A DNA stretch of 64,000 nt from Flavobacteriaceae bacterium (GCA_021647885.1 JAKITV010000004.1:26092-90091), one strand, 5' to 3'. Shown: positions 17,172 to 26,072, counted from the first letter of the stretch. Notes: generated from the letters alone by a model not told the origin. Translations and numbers: made by a program.

Positions 17172-17933
17172 TTACTTCTGGTTTCTTATCAATAAATCCA
17201 TCAATGTAATTGATGCATCTTCCATATCGTTTACAATACTATCAATTTTAGCAACAATATAATTATAAAAAATTTGAAGTATAATCGCCACAATTAAACC
17301 AAATACAGTTGTTAAAAGTGCTACTTTAATACCTCCTGCCACAAGCGATGGTTGCATATCTCCAGCAGCCTCAATCATATCGAATGCTTGAATCATCCCA
17401 ATTACAGTTCCCATAAAACCAAGCATTGGAGCTAGTGAGATAAATAAAGAAATCCACGATACGTTTTTCTCTAATTGTCCCATTTGCACACCACCATAAG
17501 CTACTACAGCTTTTTCTGCGGCTTCTAAGCCTTCATCTGTTCTATCTAAACCCTGATAGAATATTGATGCTACAGGTCCTTTTGTGTTTCTGCAAACTTC
17601 TTTTGCTGCTTCAACACCTCCAGAGGAAAGTGCGTCTTCAACTTCTTGTGTTAATTTTTTTGAATTTGTTGTAGAAAGGTTTAAAAAGATAATTCTTTCA
17701 ATAGCAATTGCTAGACCTAGAATTAAACATAATAATACAATTCCCATGAACGCAGGTCCACCTTCAATAAATCTCTTTTTTAATTCCTGATGAAATCCAA
17801 CTTCCTCTGAAGCAGCTGCTTCTTCTTCTTGAATTGAATTTACAATCGTGTTTGTGTTCGCATTTGTATTAGCATTTACAGTTCCGAATGCCATAATACC
17901 TGCGATAGCTAGAATAGAAAATAATCTTTTCAT
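17172..17933 (-). CDS. exbB: ExbB/TolQ/MotA family proton channel protein
   Basis: 253 residues. An N-terminal segment with signal-peptide character (MKRLFSILAIAGIMAFGTVNA) and an Asn/Thr-rich stretch precede three transmembrane helices. The first is near 57-80. The second and third carry the conserved MotA/TolQ patterns LAPMLGFMGTVIGMIQAF and GGIKVALLTTVFGLIVAI. The protein forms the pentameric channel around the ExbD dimer. It is the first gene of the exbB-membrane protein-exbD-exbD operon. The N-terminal extension before the first helix is common in this phylum. Confidence 0.94.
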   Translation of the reverse strand: MKRLFSILAIAGIMAFGTVNANTNANTNTIVNSIQEEEAAASEEVGFHQELKKRFIEGGPAFMGIVLLCLILGLAIAIERIIFLNLSTTNSKKLTQEVEDALSSGGVEAAKEVCRNTKGPVASIFYQGLDRTDEGLEAAEKAVVAYGGVQMGQLEKNVSWISLFISLAPMLGFMGTVIGMIQAFDMIEAAGDMQPSLVAGGIKVALLTTVFGLIVAIILQIFYNYIVAKIDSIVNDMEDASITLMDLLIRNQK

Positions 17934-18007
17934 TGATTTTGATCTTAATTTTATTAGTTAAGGGTTAAAGATATAAAAAAATTGCAATTAAAAAATAAAA
18001 TTTACAG

Positions 18008-18095
18008 CAGAGAGGAAGGGATTCGAACCCTCGATACGCTTTTAACGCATACACGCTTTCCAAGCGTGCGCCTTCGACCGCTCGGCCACCTCTCT
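18008..18095 (-). tRNA. tRNA-Ser (GGA)
   Basis: 88 nt on the minus strand. Acceptor AGAGAGG/CCTCTCT, discriminator G, anticodon stem CACGC/GCGTG with loop TTGGAAA (anticodon GGA), a long variable arm (near TATGCGTTAAAAGCGTATC) typical of class II serine tRNAs, and T-arm GAGGG-TTCGAAT-CCCTT. CCA is not encoded. Confidence 0.96.
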
Positions 18096-18162
18096 AAAAA
18101 TCTATTTTTTATTACAGTCGCCCAAATAACAAAAAAAAGTTTAGACCTTAAAATTTTGCCCG

Positions 18163-19194
18163 TTAATTTTGCGACATTTCTCCTCGTATTGATGTTTCAA
18201 AGGTTGTTTTAAATACTTTTGTAGATAGATTCTTACTCAATAAATACATAAGCTTTGTTACTGCCGCTTCTGTTGTTATGTCTTTACCAGATATTACTCC
18301 AATCTTTTTTAATTGTGTGCTTGTTTCATATTGACCCATTTCAACACTTCCTCCAGAGCATTGTGTAACATTAATAATATGTACTCCTTTAATAATAGTT
18401 TCTCCTAATAACGTAATAAACCAATCTTCAGTAGTGCAATTTCCTGCTCCATAAGTTTCTAAAATAACTCCTTTAAGATTAGGTGATTTAAATATAGATT
18501 GTAAAAAAGATTGTGAAATACCTGGAAATAATTTCACTAATGCAATATTTGTGTCAAGCTCTTTATGTACTAATAAAGTTTTAGTGCTATCTGGTTTAAA
18601 TAAATAAGGATAGTTAATTTTTAAATGCACTCCCGACTCTGCTAAATCAGGATAATTTAAAGATGTGAAGGCTTCAAAATGTTCGGCATTAATTTTTGTT
18701 GTTCGATTGCCTCTATATAATTTGTATTCAAAATATAATCCTACTTCTTTTATTACTGGTTTGTTTTCTTCTTGCAATGAAGCTACTTGTATAGATGTAA
18801 TTAAATTCTCTTTAGCATCTGTACGCAAATCTCCTATAGGTAACTGCGATCCTGTAAATATTACTGGTTTAGATAAGTTTTCTAACATAAAACTTAAAGC
18901 TGAAGCTGAATAGCTCATTGTATCACTTCCGTGTAAAACCACAAAACCGTCAAAAGAAGAATAATTTTTTTCTATAATTTCAGCGATTTGAATCCAATAA
19001 GCTGGATTCATATTTGATGAATCAATTGGCTCATTAAACGAAATGGTTTCGATTACGCAATCTAAAAGTTTAAGTTCAGGAATCTTAATTAATAAATTAT
19101 CAAAATCGAAAGAACGCAAAACTCCTGTTTCGGAATCTTTTATCATTCCAATGGTTCCTCCTGTATATACTAATAGTATGTTTGGCTTATACAT
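18163..19194 (-). CDS. ansA: Type I (cytoplasmic) L-asparaginase
   Basis: 343 residues without a signal peptide, as in type I enzymes. The first catalytic threonine lies in TGGTIG (T14) and the second block is HGSDTMSYSA with D91/T92. The conserved VILETYGAGN segment of the C-terminal domain is also present. It hydrolyses asparagine to aspartate and ammonia. The gene starts 2 bp after tatD ends, so the two form an operon read from the tatD promoter. Confidence 0.95.
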   Translation of the reverse strand: MYKPNILLVYTGGTIGMIKDSETGVLRSFDFDNLLIKIPELKLLDCVIETISFNEPIDSSNMNPAYWIQIAEIIEKNYSSFDGFVVLHGSDTMSYSASALSFMLENLSKPVIFTGSQLPIGDLRTDAKENLITSIQVASLQEENKPVIKEVGLYFEYKLYRGNRTTKINAEHFEAFTSLNYPDLAESGVHLKINYPYLFKPDSTKTLLVHKELDTNIALVKLFPGISQSFLQSIFKSPNLKGVILETYGAGNCTTEDWFITLLGETIIKGVHIINVTQCSGGSVEMGQYETSTQLKKIGVISGKDITTEAAVTKLMYLLSKNLSTKVFKTTFETSIRGEMSQN

Positions 19195-19196
19195 TA

Positions 19197-19964
19197 TTAA
19201 ACTTTAAAAATGGCTTTTGAATTTGCTGTAGTAATTTCGGCAATTTTTTCTTGAGGAAGCTTATATATTTCCGATAATTTTTCTAACACCATTATTATAT
19301 AACTACTTTCATTGCGTTTACCTCTATAAGGTGATGGTGATAAATATGGCGAATCGGTTTCTAAAACAATATGTTTTAAGTCTATTTGATTTAGAAACTG
19401 ATCTATTTTTCCGTTTTTAAAAGTAACTACACCTCCAATGCCAAGTTTCATATTATAGGAAATGGCTCGATGTGCTTGCTCTAAAGTGCCTGTGAAACAA
19501 TGAAAAATGCCAAATAAATCTTCTGCTTTTTCTTCTTCTAAAATTTCAAATATTTCGTCAAAAGATTCTCGGCAATGTATCACTATTGGCAATTTATATT
19601 GTTTTGCCAGTTTTATTTGATACCTGAATGCATCTTGCTGAATGCCAAGCGTTGATTTATCCCAATACAAGTCTATACCAATCTCGCCAATGGCATAAAA
19701 TTTTCTTTTTTGAAGCATCTCTTCCACATGATTCAATTCATCTTTACAATTATCTTTTACGTGTGTTGGGTGCAGACCCATCATTAAGAACACATTTTCT
19801 GGGAAATCCATTTCCAACTGAAGCATCGCTTTAGTGTATGTTGAGTCTATGGCAGGAATAAAAAAACGAGTGATGTTTTGGTTTAAAGCGCGCTTAATCA
19901 TATCTTTTCTGTCATCGTCAAAAGCTTCGCTATATAAATGTGTATGAGTATCTGTTATAACCAT
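19197..19964 (-). CDS. tatD: TatD family metal-dependent hydrolase
   Basis: 255 residues of the TatD amidohydrolase-fold family (3'-5' DNase-like). Visible metal ligands are DTHTHL (residues 5-10), IGEIGID with its bridging Glu, IHCRES, FHCFTG and LETDSPYLSP. A TACTTTTG box ends exactly 4 nt before the ATG, so the mRNA probably has little or no leader. Only 45 bp separate this start from that of the divergent retropepsin gene. Confidence 0.95.
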   Translation of the reverse strand: MVITDTHTHLYSEAFDDDRKDMIKRALNQNITRFFIPAIDSTYTKAMLQLEMDFPENVFLMMGLHPTHVKDNCKDELNHVEEMLQKRKFYAIGEIGIDLYWDKSTLGIQQDAFRYQIKLAKQYKLPIVIHCRESFDEIFEILEEEKAEDLFGIFHCFTGTLEQAHRAISYNMKLGIGGVVTFKNGKIDQFLNQIDLKHIVLETDSPYLSPSPYRGKRNESSYIIMVLEKLSEIYKLPQEKIAEITTANSKAIFKV

Positions 19965-19968
19965 GAGG

Positions 19969-19976
19969 CAAAAGTA
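19969..19976 (-). promoter_or_regulatory. Promoter -7 element of tatD-asparaginase, 4 nt from the start codon
   Basis: On the minus strand: TACTTTTG, CCTC, ATG. The 8-mer is identical to the box before dxs. In this promoter type transcription starts a few nt after the box, so the transcript begins at or within the first bases of the coding sequence. Confidence 0.65.
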
Positions 19977-19988
19977 AGGTTTGATTCC

Positions 19989-19996
19989 TATATTTG
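19989..19996 (+). promoter_or_regulatory. Possible promoter -7 element of the retropepsin-like gene
   Basis: TATATTTG, 13 nt before the ATG at 20010. No clear -33 element is seen, and the upstream bases would overlap the divergent tatD promoter. Confidence 0.4.
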
Positions 19997-20009
19997 AAAA
20001 AAAAAGCGG

Positions 20010-20447
20010 ATGACGTTACAAGAATTTCTTCTTAAGCAAGGCTATACAAAAATTAAATTAAAGTTTACAAAGACCAATCACTTCGAAATTAAAGCCACTA
20101 TAAATGGTGCTAAAGGGCTTTTTATTTTAGATACTGGAGCTTCAAATTCTTGTATTGGATTTAATTCGATTAAGAATTTTGATTTAGAAATAGAAGATTC
20201 AGAAGTTAAAGCTGCTGGTGCAGGTGCAACAGATATGACTACAAAACTTTCAAAAAAAAATGTAATTAAAATAGGCAAATGGAAACGAGACAAAGTCGCA
20301 CTAATCTTGTTTAATCTTGCGCATGTAAACACAGCATTAACGAACCATAACTCAAACCCTATTGATGGAATTATTGGCGCAGATATTTTAAAAAAAGGAA
20401 AAGCAATTATAGATTATCAAAAAAAATATTTATATCTTAAGCTTTAA
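20010..20447 (+). CDS. Retropepsin-like aspartyl protease
   Basis: 145 residues. FILDTGASNSCIG puts the catalytic aspartate of a single-domain clan AA protease at D41. The later block IIGADILKKGKAIIDYQ corresponds to the conserved hydrophobic-hydrophobic-Gly flap/strand motif. Such proteins work as homodimers. There is no signal peptide or membrane helix, so it would be cytoplasmic, unlike the membrane-anchored bacterial relatives. It is 33 bp upstream of the response regulator gene on the same strand. The substrate is unknown. Confidence 0.88.
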   Translation: MTLQEFLLKQGYTKIKLKFTKTNHFEIKATINGAKGLFILDTGASNSCIGFNSIKNFDLEIEDSEVKAAGAGATDMTTKLSKKNVIKIGKWKRDKVALILFNLAHVNTALTNHNSNPIDGIIGADILKKGKAIIDYQKKYLYLKL

Positions 20448-20480
20448 TTCATTAACACAGTTTATTAACCCATCTCTTCT

Positions 20481-21107
20481 ATGAAACCTTCCATAATTAT
20501 TGCCGATGATCATCCTTTAATATTAAAAGGGTTACATGATTTTTTAACTGAAAAAAAATATAATGTAATTGCAATCGCAGCAAATGGCAAAGATGCTTAT
20601 GAATTAATCGTTAAACATAGTCCAGATATCGCCATTTTGGATATTAGAATGCCTTTTATGTCAGGTATTGAGGTTACAAAAAAATGCATGAGTAATAATA
20701 TTAACACAAAAATTGTGCTTATTACTTTTGAAAAAAGCATTCAACTTTACCAAGAAGCTAAAGCATTAACCGTGTCTGGTTACATCCTTAAAGAATTTGC
20801 TTTAATAGAAATTGAAAATTGTTTAATTTCTATACAAAACAACACTCCTTATTTCAGTCCTGAAATTGAAGAATATATATCTAAACAAAAAGATGTTTTA
20901 GGCTTTAGTTTTTTAACTCCAACCGAAAAAAAGATTTTAAAATTAATTGCACAAAATAAAACCGCTAAAGAAATTGGCGGGGTTTTATTTACCTCAAACA
21001 GAACAGTAGAAAAACATAAGAGCAACATTATCAAGAAGTTAAATATACAGCCTCATCAAAATAGCTTATTGATTTGGGCTAAAGAAAATCAAGATTCCCT
21101 TCTATAA
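20481..21107 (+). CDS. NarL/LuxR-type response regulator
   Basis: 208 residues. The receiver domain has IIADDHP (acid pocket D9/D10), the phospho-acceptor D54 in AILDIRMP, the switch Thr in ITFEKS (T102 region) and K126-type ILKEF. The C-terminal LuxR-type helix-turn-helix (about 146-205) has LTPTEKKILKLIAQNKTAKE and NRTVEKHKSNIIKKL. No histidine kinase gene lies nearby, so it is an orphan regulator here. A perfect 20-bp palindrome begins 2 nt after the stop codon. Confidence 0.93.
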   Translation: MKPSIIIADDHPLILKGLHDFLTEKKYNVIAIAANGKDAYELIVKHSPDIAILDIRMPFMSGIEVTKKCMSNNINTKIVLITFEKSIQLYQEAKALTVSGYILKEFALIEIENCLISIQNNTPYFSPEIEEYISKQKDVLGFSFLTPTEKKILKLIAQNKTAKEIGGVLFTSNRTVEKHKSNIIKKLNIQPHQNSLLIWAKENQDSLL

Positions 21108-21108
21108 A

Positions 21109-21128
21109 AATACGTAACGTTACGTATT
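21109..21128. promoter_or_regulatory. Perfect 20-bp palindrome, candidate operator
   Basis: AATACGTAACGTTACGTATT is fully self-complementary. It lies between the response regulator stop and a 33-residue ORF. NarL/LuxR-type dimers bind palindromes of about this length, so it could be an operator for the neighbouring regulator; its small hairpin could also affect the mRNA end. Confidence 0.5.
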
Positions 21129-21204
21129 GTTTGGCATACTTTTATTCAAGATATTTACAGTGCTATTAATTAGTTATTACAAAGGAATTATTTAGGAAAT
21201 TCTG

Positions 21205-21239
21205 GAAAGCTCTGAATTTATTTTTAATTCAGGGCTTTC
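21205..21239 (+). terminator. Stem-loop downstream of the response regulator
   Basis: 14-pair stem GAAAGCTCTGAATT/AATTCAGGGCTTTC with one G-T wobble and a 7-nt T-rich loop, followed by AAAATTTTAAT. It is a strong hairpin, but its T tract is short and interrupted by A. Confidence 0.55.
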
Positions 21240-21282
21240 AAAATTTTAATCCTATTCTTTCCATAAGACCCAAATTTATCCT

Positions 21283-21384
21283 ATGTGTAAAAAAAATAGC
21301 CTTACAAATAAGATTTTATTAATTGGATTAGTTTTTATAGTAATAATCGTTATTTCTATAAATGTATTAGTTGGTTTATTATAG
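21283..21384 (+). CDS. 33-residue single-pass membrane peptide
   Basis: ATG TGT AAA AAA AAT ... TAG encodes 33 residues: a short basic N-terminus MCKKNSLTNK, then one hydrophobic helix (ILLIGLVFIVIIVISINVLV), then GLL. It sits between a hairpin (21205-21239) and a perfect Rho-independent terminator that starts 4 nt after its stop, so it looks like an independent small gene. No homology can be claimed for a peptide this short. The 20-bp palindrome upstream (21109-21128) may control it. Confidence 0.5.
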   Translation: MCKKNSLTNKILLIGLVFIVIIVISINVLVGLL

Positions 21385-21387
21385 AGA

Positions 21388-21420
21388 TAAAAAGCGCAAT
21401 TTTAAAAAATTGCGCTTTTT
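21388..21420 (+). terminator. Rho-independent terminator of the small membrane peptide gene
   Basis: AAAAGCGCAATTTT/AAAATTGCGCTTTTT inverted repeat ending in five T. The A tract on the other side makes it potentially bidirectional. Confidence 0.85.
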
Positions 21421-21465
21421 ATATTCTTAATCTATTTAATTAAAGAATTTCTTGAAACCAACTAT

Positions 21466-21487
21466 CCTCGAGGCAGAAGCCTAGAGG
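21466..21487. repeat. Stem-loop downstream of odhB
   Basis: CCTCGAGGC, loop AGAA, GCCTAGAGG (one mismatch), enclosed by a second pair of arms AAAGAATT (21442-21449) and AATTCTTT (21488-21495). It is unusually GC-rich for this genome and lies 20 bp past the odhB stop, so it may stabilise or end the odhAB transcript. Confidence 0.5.
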
Positions 21488-21506
21488 AATTCTTTTCGAT
21501 TAATAA

Positions 21507-22733
21507 CTATAATTCCAAAGATTTTTTTACCTCATTATTCATTAATAATTCTTCTGGTTTTTCAAGTGCTTCTTTAACTGCAACCAAAAACCCTACGCTT
21601 TCTTTACCATCAATAATTCTGTGGTCATAAGATAAAGCAACGTACATTATTGGTCTTATTTCTACTTTACCATTAATTGCAACTGGACGCTCTACAATAT
21701 TGTGCATTCCTAAAATACCGCTTTGTGGTGGATTAATAATTGGCGTAGATAACATACTGCCAAATACACCTCCATTAGAAATAGTAAATGTTCCGCCAGT
21801 CATTTCATCTACAGTAATTTGACCATCACGAGCACGAATTGCTAAACGTTTTACTTCAGTTTCAACACCTCTAAAAGTTAAATTTTCAGCATTTCTTATT
21901 ACTGGAACCATCAATCCTTTAGGGCCGGAAACAGCAATACTAATATCACAAAAATCATAAGTAATCATTTCTTTTCCATCAATCATTGAGTTTACCGTTG
22001 GGAATAATTTTAAAGCTCTAACGATGGCTAATGTAAAAAAGGACATAAAGCCTAAGCTTACATCATGCTTTTCTTTAAAGGTTTCTTTGTATTGTTTTCT
22101 CAACGCAAAAATTGGCGACATGTCAACCTCGTTAAATGTCGTTAGCATTGCGGTTGTATTTTTAGCTTCTACCAAACGTTCAGCCACTTTACGCCTAAGC
22201 ATAGACATTTTACTTCTAGATGATGTTCTATTACCTCCTTCAGGTAATGTTCCCATAGAAGGAACTGCTTTTATAGCATCTTCTTTTGTTACACGTCCAT
22301 CTTTTCCTGTGCCTTTAATTTTTGAAGAAGATATTCCTTTTTCGGCTAAAATCTTTTTCGCAGCTGGAGATGCTGTTCCAGTTGCATATGTTGTTTTTTC
22401 TGAAGGTTTTTCGACTTCACTCAAAGTGACTGTTTTGTCTTCAGCTACAACTGAAGAACTGGTTTTTGAAGAATTTTCGCTGCCTACTGGTTTTTTAGCA
22501 CTTGTGTCAATTAAACACACTACAGCACCAACTGCAACTGCATCACCTTCTTCGGCTTTAAAAGTTATCGTTCCGCTTTCTTCGGCAGGAAGTTCTAAAG
22601 TTGCTTTATCACTATCAACTTCTGCAATTGCTTGGTCTTTTTCTACATAATCCCCATCTTCTACCAACCAAGCTGCTATTTCAACTTCAGTTATCGATTC
22701 TCCTGGCGATGGAACTTTCATTTCTAAAATCAT
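21507..22733 (-). CDS. odhB: 2-oxoglutarate dehydrogenase E2, dihydrolipoyl succinyltransferase
   Basis: 408 residues. The lipoyl domain (1-76) has the lipoylation lysine K43 in [10 protein letters not shown]. An Ala/Lys/Ser-rich linker leads to the E3-binding domain near 122-160 ([14 protein letters not shown]). The catalytic acyltransferase domain ends with [16 protein letters not shown], containing the active-site His and Asp. It forms the core of the 2-oxoglutarate dehydrogenase complex in the citric acid cycle. It follows odhA by 30 bp on the minus strand. The E3 gene is not in the window. Confidence 0.97.
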   Translation of the reverse strand: MILEMKVPSPGESITEVEIAAWLVEDGDYVEKDQAIAEVDSDKATLELPAEESGTITFKAEEGDAVAVGAVVCLIDTSAKKPVGSENSSKTSSSVVAEDKTVTLSEVEKPSEKTTYATGTASPAAKKILAEKGISSSKIKGTGKDGRVTKEDAIKAVPSMGTLPEGGNRTSSRSKMSMLRRKVAERLVEAKNTTAMLTTFNEVDMSPIFALRKQYKETFKEKHDVSLGFMSFFTLAIVRALKLFPTVNSMIDGKEMITYDFCDISIAVSGPKGLMVPVIRNAENLTFRGVETEVKRLAIRARDGQITVDEMTGGTFTISNGGVFGSMLSTPIINPPQSGILGMHNIVERPVAINGKVEIRPIMYVALSYDHRIIDGKESVGFLVAVKEALEKPEELLMNNEVKKSLEL

Positions 22734-22763
22734 CTTATTTCTTTTTTAATGCTATTCTTTAAT

Positions 22764-25499
22764 CTAATCAAATACACTTTCAATCACTCTTTGGTGTCTT
22801 AACTTAAATCGTGTCGAAGAACCTGCTGCTGGAACCGAATAATATTTTCTTGAGCGCACTTGTAAGTCTTTCAATTCAAAACGCTGTAACATATAACTCC
22901 ACGCTCCCATATTTCTTGGTTCTTCCTGTGCCCAGATATAATCTTTAACATTCTTATATCTATTGATTATTAATTCAATTTTATCGTTGTGCAACGGAAA
23001 TAATTGTTCTACACGAATTAATGCAATATCGTTTCTTTTCAGTTTTTCGCGTTCTGCCAATACATCATAGTAAAATTTTCCTGAACAAAATACCATCCGT
23101 TTTACATTATCAGGATTTATTGTATCATCAATGATTTCCTGAAATTCTCCATTGGTAAAATCTTCTAAAGTTGAAGTTGCTAATGGATGCCTTAACAAAC
23201 TTTTTGGCGTAAATACAATAAGAGGTTTGCGGAAATTACGTTTCATTTGACGACGCAACAGATGGAAAAAGTTTGCTGGAGTTGTACAATTAGCCACTGT
23301 CATATTATCAACACCACATAATTGTAAATAACGCTCAATTCTTGCAGATGAATGTTCAGAGCCTTGACCTTCGTATCCATGAGGCAATAAAATTACAATC
23401 CCGTTTTGTTGTTTCCATTTGTCTTCGGCTGCCGATAGATATTGGTCGAAAATAATTTGTGCTCCATTACTAAAGTCTCCAAATTGAGCTTCCCAAATGG
23501 TTAAGGTATTTGGTGCAGCCATGGCGTAACCGTAATCAAATCCCAACACACCATATTCTGATAAAGAAGAATTATAAATCGTCATTTCTCCTTTGTTCTT
23601 TGGATTTGTATTTAGCAAATTAAATGTTTTGGTCGAAATTTCATCTCTTAATATAGTATGACGATGGGAAAATGTCCCTCTCTCGACATCCTGACCAGAC
23701 ATTCTAACATTATATCCTTCTTCTAACAGACTACCAAATGCAAAAATCTCTGCCATGCTCCAGTCTAATTTATTGGTTTCAAAAACCATTTTAGCTCTGT
23801 CACGTAAAATCCGTTCTGCTTTTCTTAAAAACTTAACACCTTTTGGAACTGTAGAAACTATTTCAGCAATTTTTTGTAAATTCTTTTTTGGATATTTTGT
23901 GCCAACACTTAATAACAAGCCTTCTAAATCCTGATACATAAAACTATGCCAAATATTATCCATAAATGGCTTAACTTTAGTTGCAGAATCTTCTTTAGAC
24001 TTATCGAATTCTTTTTCTAATAAAGCTTTGTATTCAATAATTAAATTTGAAGTGTGATTTTCGTCAATTACACCTTCTGCAATTAATTTATCGTTATAGA
24101 TATCGCGTGGATTTGGTTGTTTTGCAATTGCTTTATACAATTTAGGTTGTGTAAAACGAGGTTCATCCCCTTCGTTATGACCATATTTTCTATAGCCTAA
24201 CAAATCTATAAACACGTCGCGCTTAAACTTCATTCTAAAATCCAAAGCCATTAAAACGGCATGAGTAACAGCCTCAACATCATCTGCATTAACATGTAAC
24301 ACAGGAGATAATGTAACTTTTGCAACATCTGTACAATAGGTGCTTGAGCGTGCATCTAAATAACTTGTTGTAAATCCTATTTGATTATTTACCACAATAT
24401 GTACTGTTCCCCCTGTTGAATAGCCTTTTAACTTACTCATTTGAATAAGCTCATAAACAATTCCCTGTCCTGCAACTGCAGCATCGCCATGAACAATTAT
24501 AGGCAATATTTTTGAAGAATCGCCTTGATATTCTTCATCTATTTTTGCGCGAGTAATGCCTTCTGCTACCGAACCAACAGTTTCCAAATGAGATGGGTTT
24601 GGCACCAAATTCATGGTAATCTCCTTATTGCTTTTAAGGGTTTTCTTTATTGTAGAACCCAAATGATATTTTACGTCACCATCAAAATCATCTTCATCGT
24701 AATCCTTACCAGCAAACTCATTAAAAAGCTCTCGAATTGGTTTTCTAAAAATATTCACCAAAGTATTTAATCTGCCTCTGTGTGCCATACCAAGAACAAA
24801 CTCATCTACATCATATTGTTCAGCTGCAATCCTAACTATTGCTCCTAATGCTGGAATAAGGGTTTCACCTCCTTCTAACGAAAATCGTTTTTGACCTACA
24901 TATTTAGCTTGTAAAAACTGCTCAAAAGTAACTGCTTGTACTAATTTTGAAAGCACATATTTCTTGGTTTCTGGAGTATAATTGGGATGATTGTCGTTTT
25001 TGTTTAGTTTATTTTGCCACCATTGAATTTCTTCGGGATTACGAATAAACATATACTCAATTCCAATTGAATCACAATAAATTCTCTCCAGATGAAAAAT
25101 GATTTTATCCAATCTTTGTGGCCCTATACCTAAAATATCGCCTGCATTAAAAACTGTATTTAGATCTTTATCTGTTAACCCAAAATTTTCTATTGCTAAT
25201 GTTGGCATATATTTTCGACGCTCTCTAACAGGATTCGTTTTAGTAAATAAATGCCCTCTACTTCGATAACCATCTATAAGTTTTATAACCTGAAATTCTT
25301 TTTGTACCTGCTCTGGAATTTGTGTTGTAACACCTTCTATAATTTCTCCATCAATGCCATAGTTTTCTCTCCCAAAATCGTAGCCTTGAAAAAAGGCTCT
25401 CCAACTTGGCTCTACAGAATCTGGATTAGATATATATTGTTCGTATAAATCGGCAAAGTATGCTGTATGTGCCGCATTTAAAAAAGAATATTTGTCCAT
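22764..25499 (-). CDS. odhA: 2-oxoglutarate dehydrogenase E1 component
   Basis: 911 residues. It begins with the short N-terminal helix that anchors E1 to E2 (FLNAAHTAYFADLYEQYI). It contains MAHRGRLN and the GDAAVAGQG thiamine-diphosphate block in the first half, and RGTFSHRH and FDYGYAMAAP in the transketolase-like second half. It decarboxylates 2-oxoglutarate and passes succinyl groups to OdhB. The closely spaced odhB follows. A TACTTTTG promoter box lies about 40 nt upstream of its ATG on the minus strand. Confidence 0.97.
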   Translation of the reverse strand: MDKYSFLNAAHTAYFADLYEQYISNPDSVEPSWRAFFQGYDFGRENYGIDGEIIEGVTTQIPEQVQKEFQVIKLIDGYRSRGHLFTKTNPVRERRKYMPTLAIENFGLTDKDLNTVFNAGDILGIGPQRLDKIIFHLERIYCDSIGIEYMFIRNPEEIQWWQNKLNKNDNHPNYTPETKKYVLSKLVQAVTFEQFLQAKYVGQKRFSLEGGETLIPALGAIVRIAAEQYDVDEFVLGMAHRGRLNTLVNIFRKPIRELFNEFAGKDYDEDDFDGDVKYHLGSTIKKTLKSNKEITMNLVPNPSHLETVGSVAEGITRAKIDEEYQGDSSKILPIIVHGDAAVAGQGIVYELIQMSKLKGYSTGGTVHIVVNNQIGFTTSYLDARSSTYCTDVAKVTLSPVLHVNADDVEAVTHAVLMALDFRMKFKRDVFIDLLGYRKYGHNEGDEPRFTQPKLYKAIAKQPNPRDIYNDKLIAEGVIDENHTSNLIIEYKALLEKEFDKSKEDSATKVKPFMDNIWHSFMYQDLEGLLLSVGTKYPKKNLQKIAEIVSTVPKGVKFLRKAERILRDRAKMVFETNKLDWSMAEIFAFGSLLEEGYNVRMSGQDVERGTFSHRHTILRDEISTKTFNLLNTNPKNKGEMTIYNSSLSEYGVLGFDYGYAMAAPNTLTIWEAQFGDFSNGAQIIFDQYLSAAEDKWKQQNGIVILLPHGYEGQGSEHSSARIERYLQLCGVDNMTVANCTTPANFFHLLRRQMKRNFRKPLIVFTPKSLLRHPLATSTLEDFTNGEFQEIIDDTINPDNVKRMVFCSGKFYYDVLAEREKLKRNDIALIRVEQLFPLHNDKIELIINRYKNVKDYIWAQEEPRNMGAWSYMLQRFELKDLQVRSRKYYSVPAAGSSTRFKLRHQRVIESVFD

Positions 25500-25538
25500 T
25501 ATATTATATTAGACGTTCTTGCTTCAAGAAAATTTTGT

Positions 25539-25546
25539 CAAAAGTA
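25539..25546 (-). promoter_or_regulatory. Promoter -7 element of odhA-odhB
   Basis: TACTTTTG on the minus strand, 39 nt before the odhA ATG at 25499. The short leader contains a small inverted repeat TTCTTG/CAAGAA (25516-25530). Confidence 0.5.
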
Positions 25547-25640
25547 CAACTTTTAGCAAAATTACTAACTGTTTTAATGCATTAATAACACTAAGGATTT
25601 ATTGATTTAATAATACTTTTTTTGGAAAGATTTATAAACT

Positions 25641-26072
25641 TTAAAGTGGTAAAAAAGCATTTCCTAATTCAACTTCTAACGCTAAATCTTTAATTGAAAT
25701 ACTTTCTAAATTTCTTATAATACTTGATTTGAAAGGATATAAAGATTTATGAAGAGGACAAGGTTTGTCTTCATCACATTCATTTAAACTCAACATACAA
25801 GAATTGAAATTTTTTTCTCCATCAATAACATTTACAATGCTCATTATTGATTGCTTTCTATTATTATCACTTAAATAAAACCCTCCTTTAAATCCTCTTG
25901 ACGAAGAAATTATGTTTTGTCTTGAAAGCTCTTGTAACAGTTTCGCAATATAAGCTTGAGGTACATTAATGGGTTCAGAAATATCTTTAACCATTACCTT
26001 TTTTTTATCATTAGAATTTAACGCTAAAAACAAAACTGCTTTTATAGCATATTTTGATGATTTTGAAAGCAT
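25641..26072 (-). CDS. Rrf2 family regulator with three cysteines (NsrR/IscR-like)
   Basis: 143 residues. The winged-helix N-terminus (MLSKSSKYAIKAVLFLA, then VKDISEPINVPQAYIAKLLQ and SSRGFKGGFYLS) is typical of Rrf2 proteins. The three cysteines that hold an iron-sulfur cluster in this family are present as C92, C99 and C105, spaced CX6CX5C. NsrR-type members sense nitric oxide with such a cluster. The gene is divergent from the nitrous oxide reductase cluster, and a perfect palindrome overlaps the nos promoter, so it is the likely local regulator. Whether it senses NO, O2 or iron-sulfur status is not shown by the sequence. Confidence 0.88.
   Translation of the reverse strand: MLSKSSKYAIKAVLFLALNSNDKKKVMVKDISEPINVPQAYIAKLLQELSRQNIISSSRGFKGGFYLSDNNRKQSIMSIVNVIDGEKNFNSCMLSLNECDEDKPCPLHKSLYPFKSSIIRNLESISIKDLALEVELGNAFLPL

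Noticed and set aside
22024..22650. Plus-strand ORF of 208 codons opposite odhB
   Set aside because: It is antisense to the well-conserved lipoyl and linker regions of odhB. The Ala/Ser/Thr/Val-rich translation is the usual mirror of such a gene.
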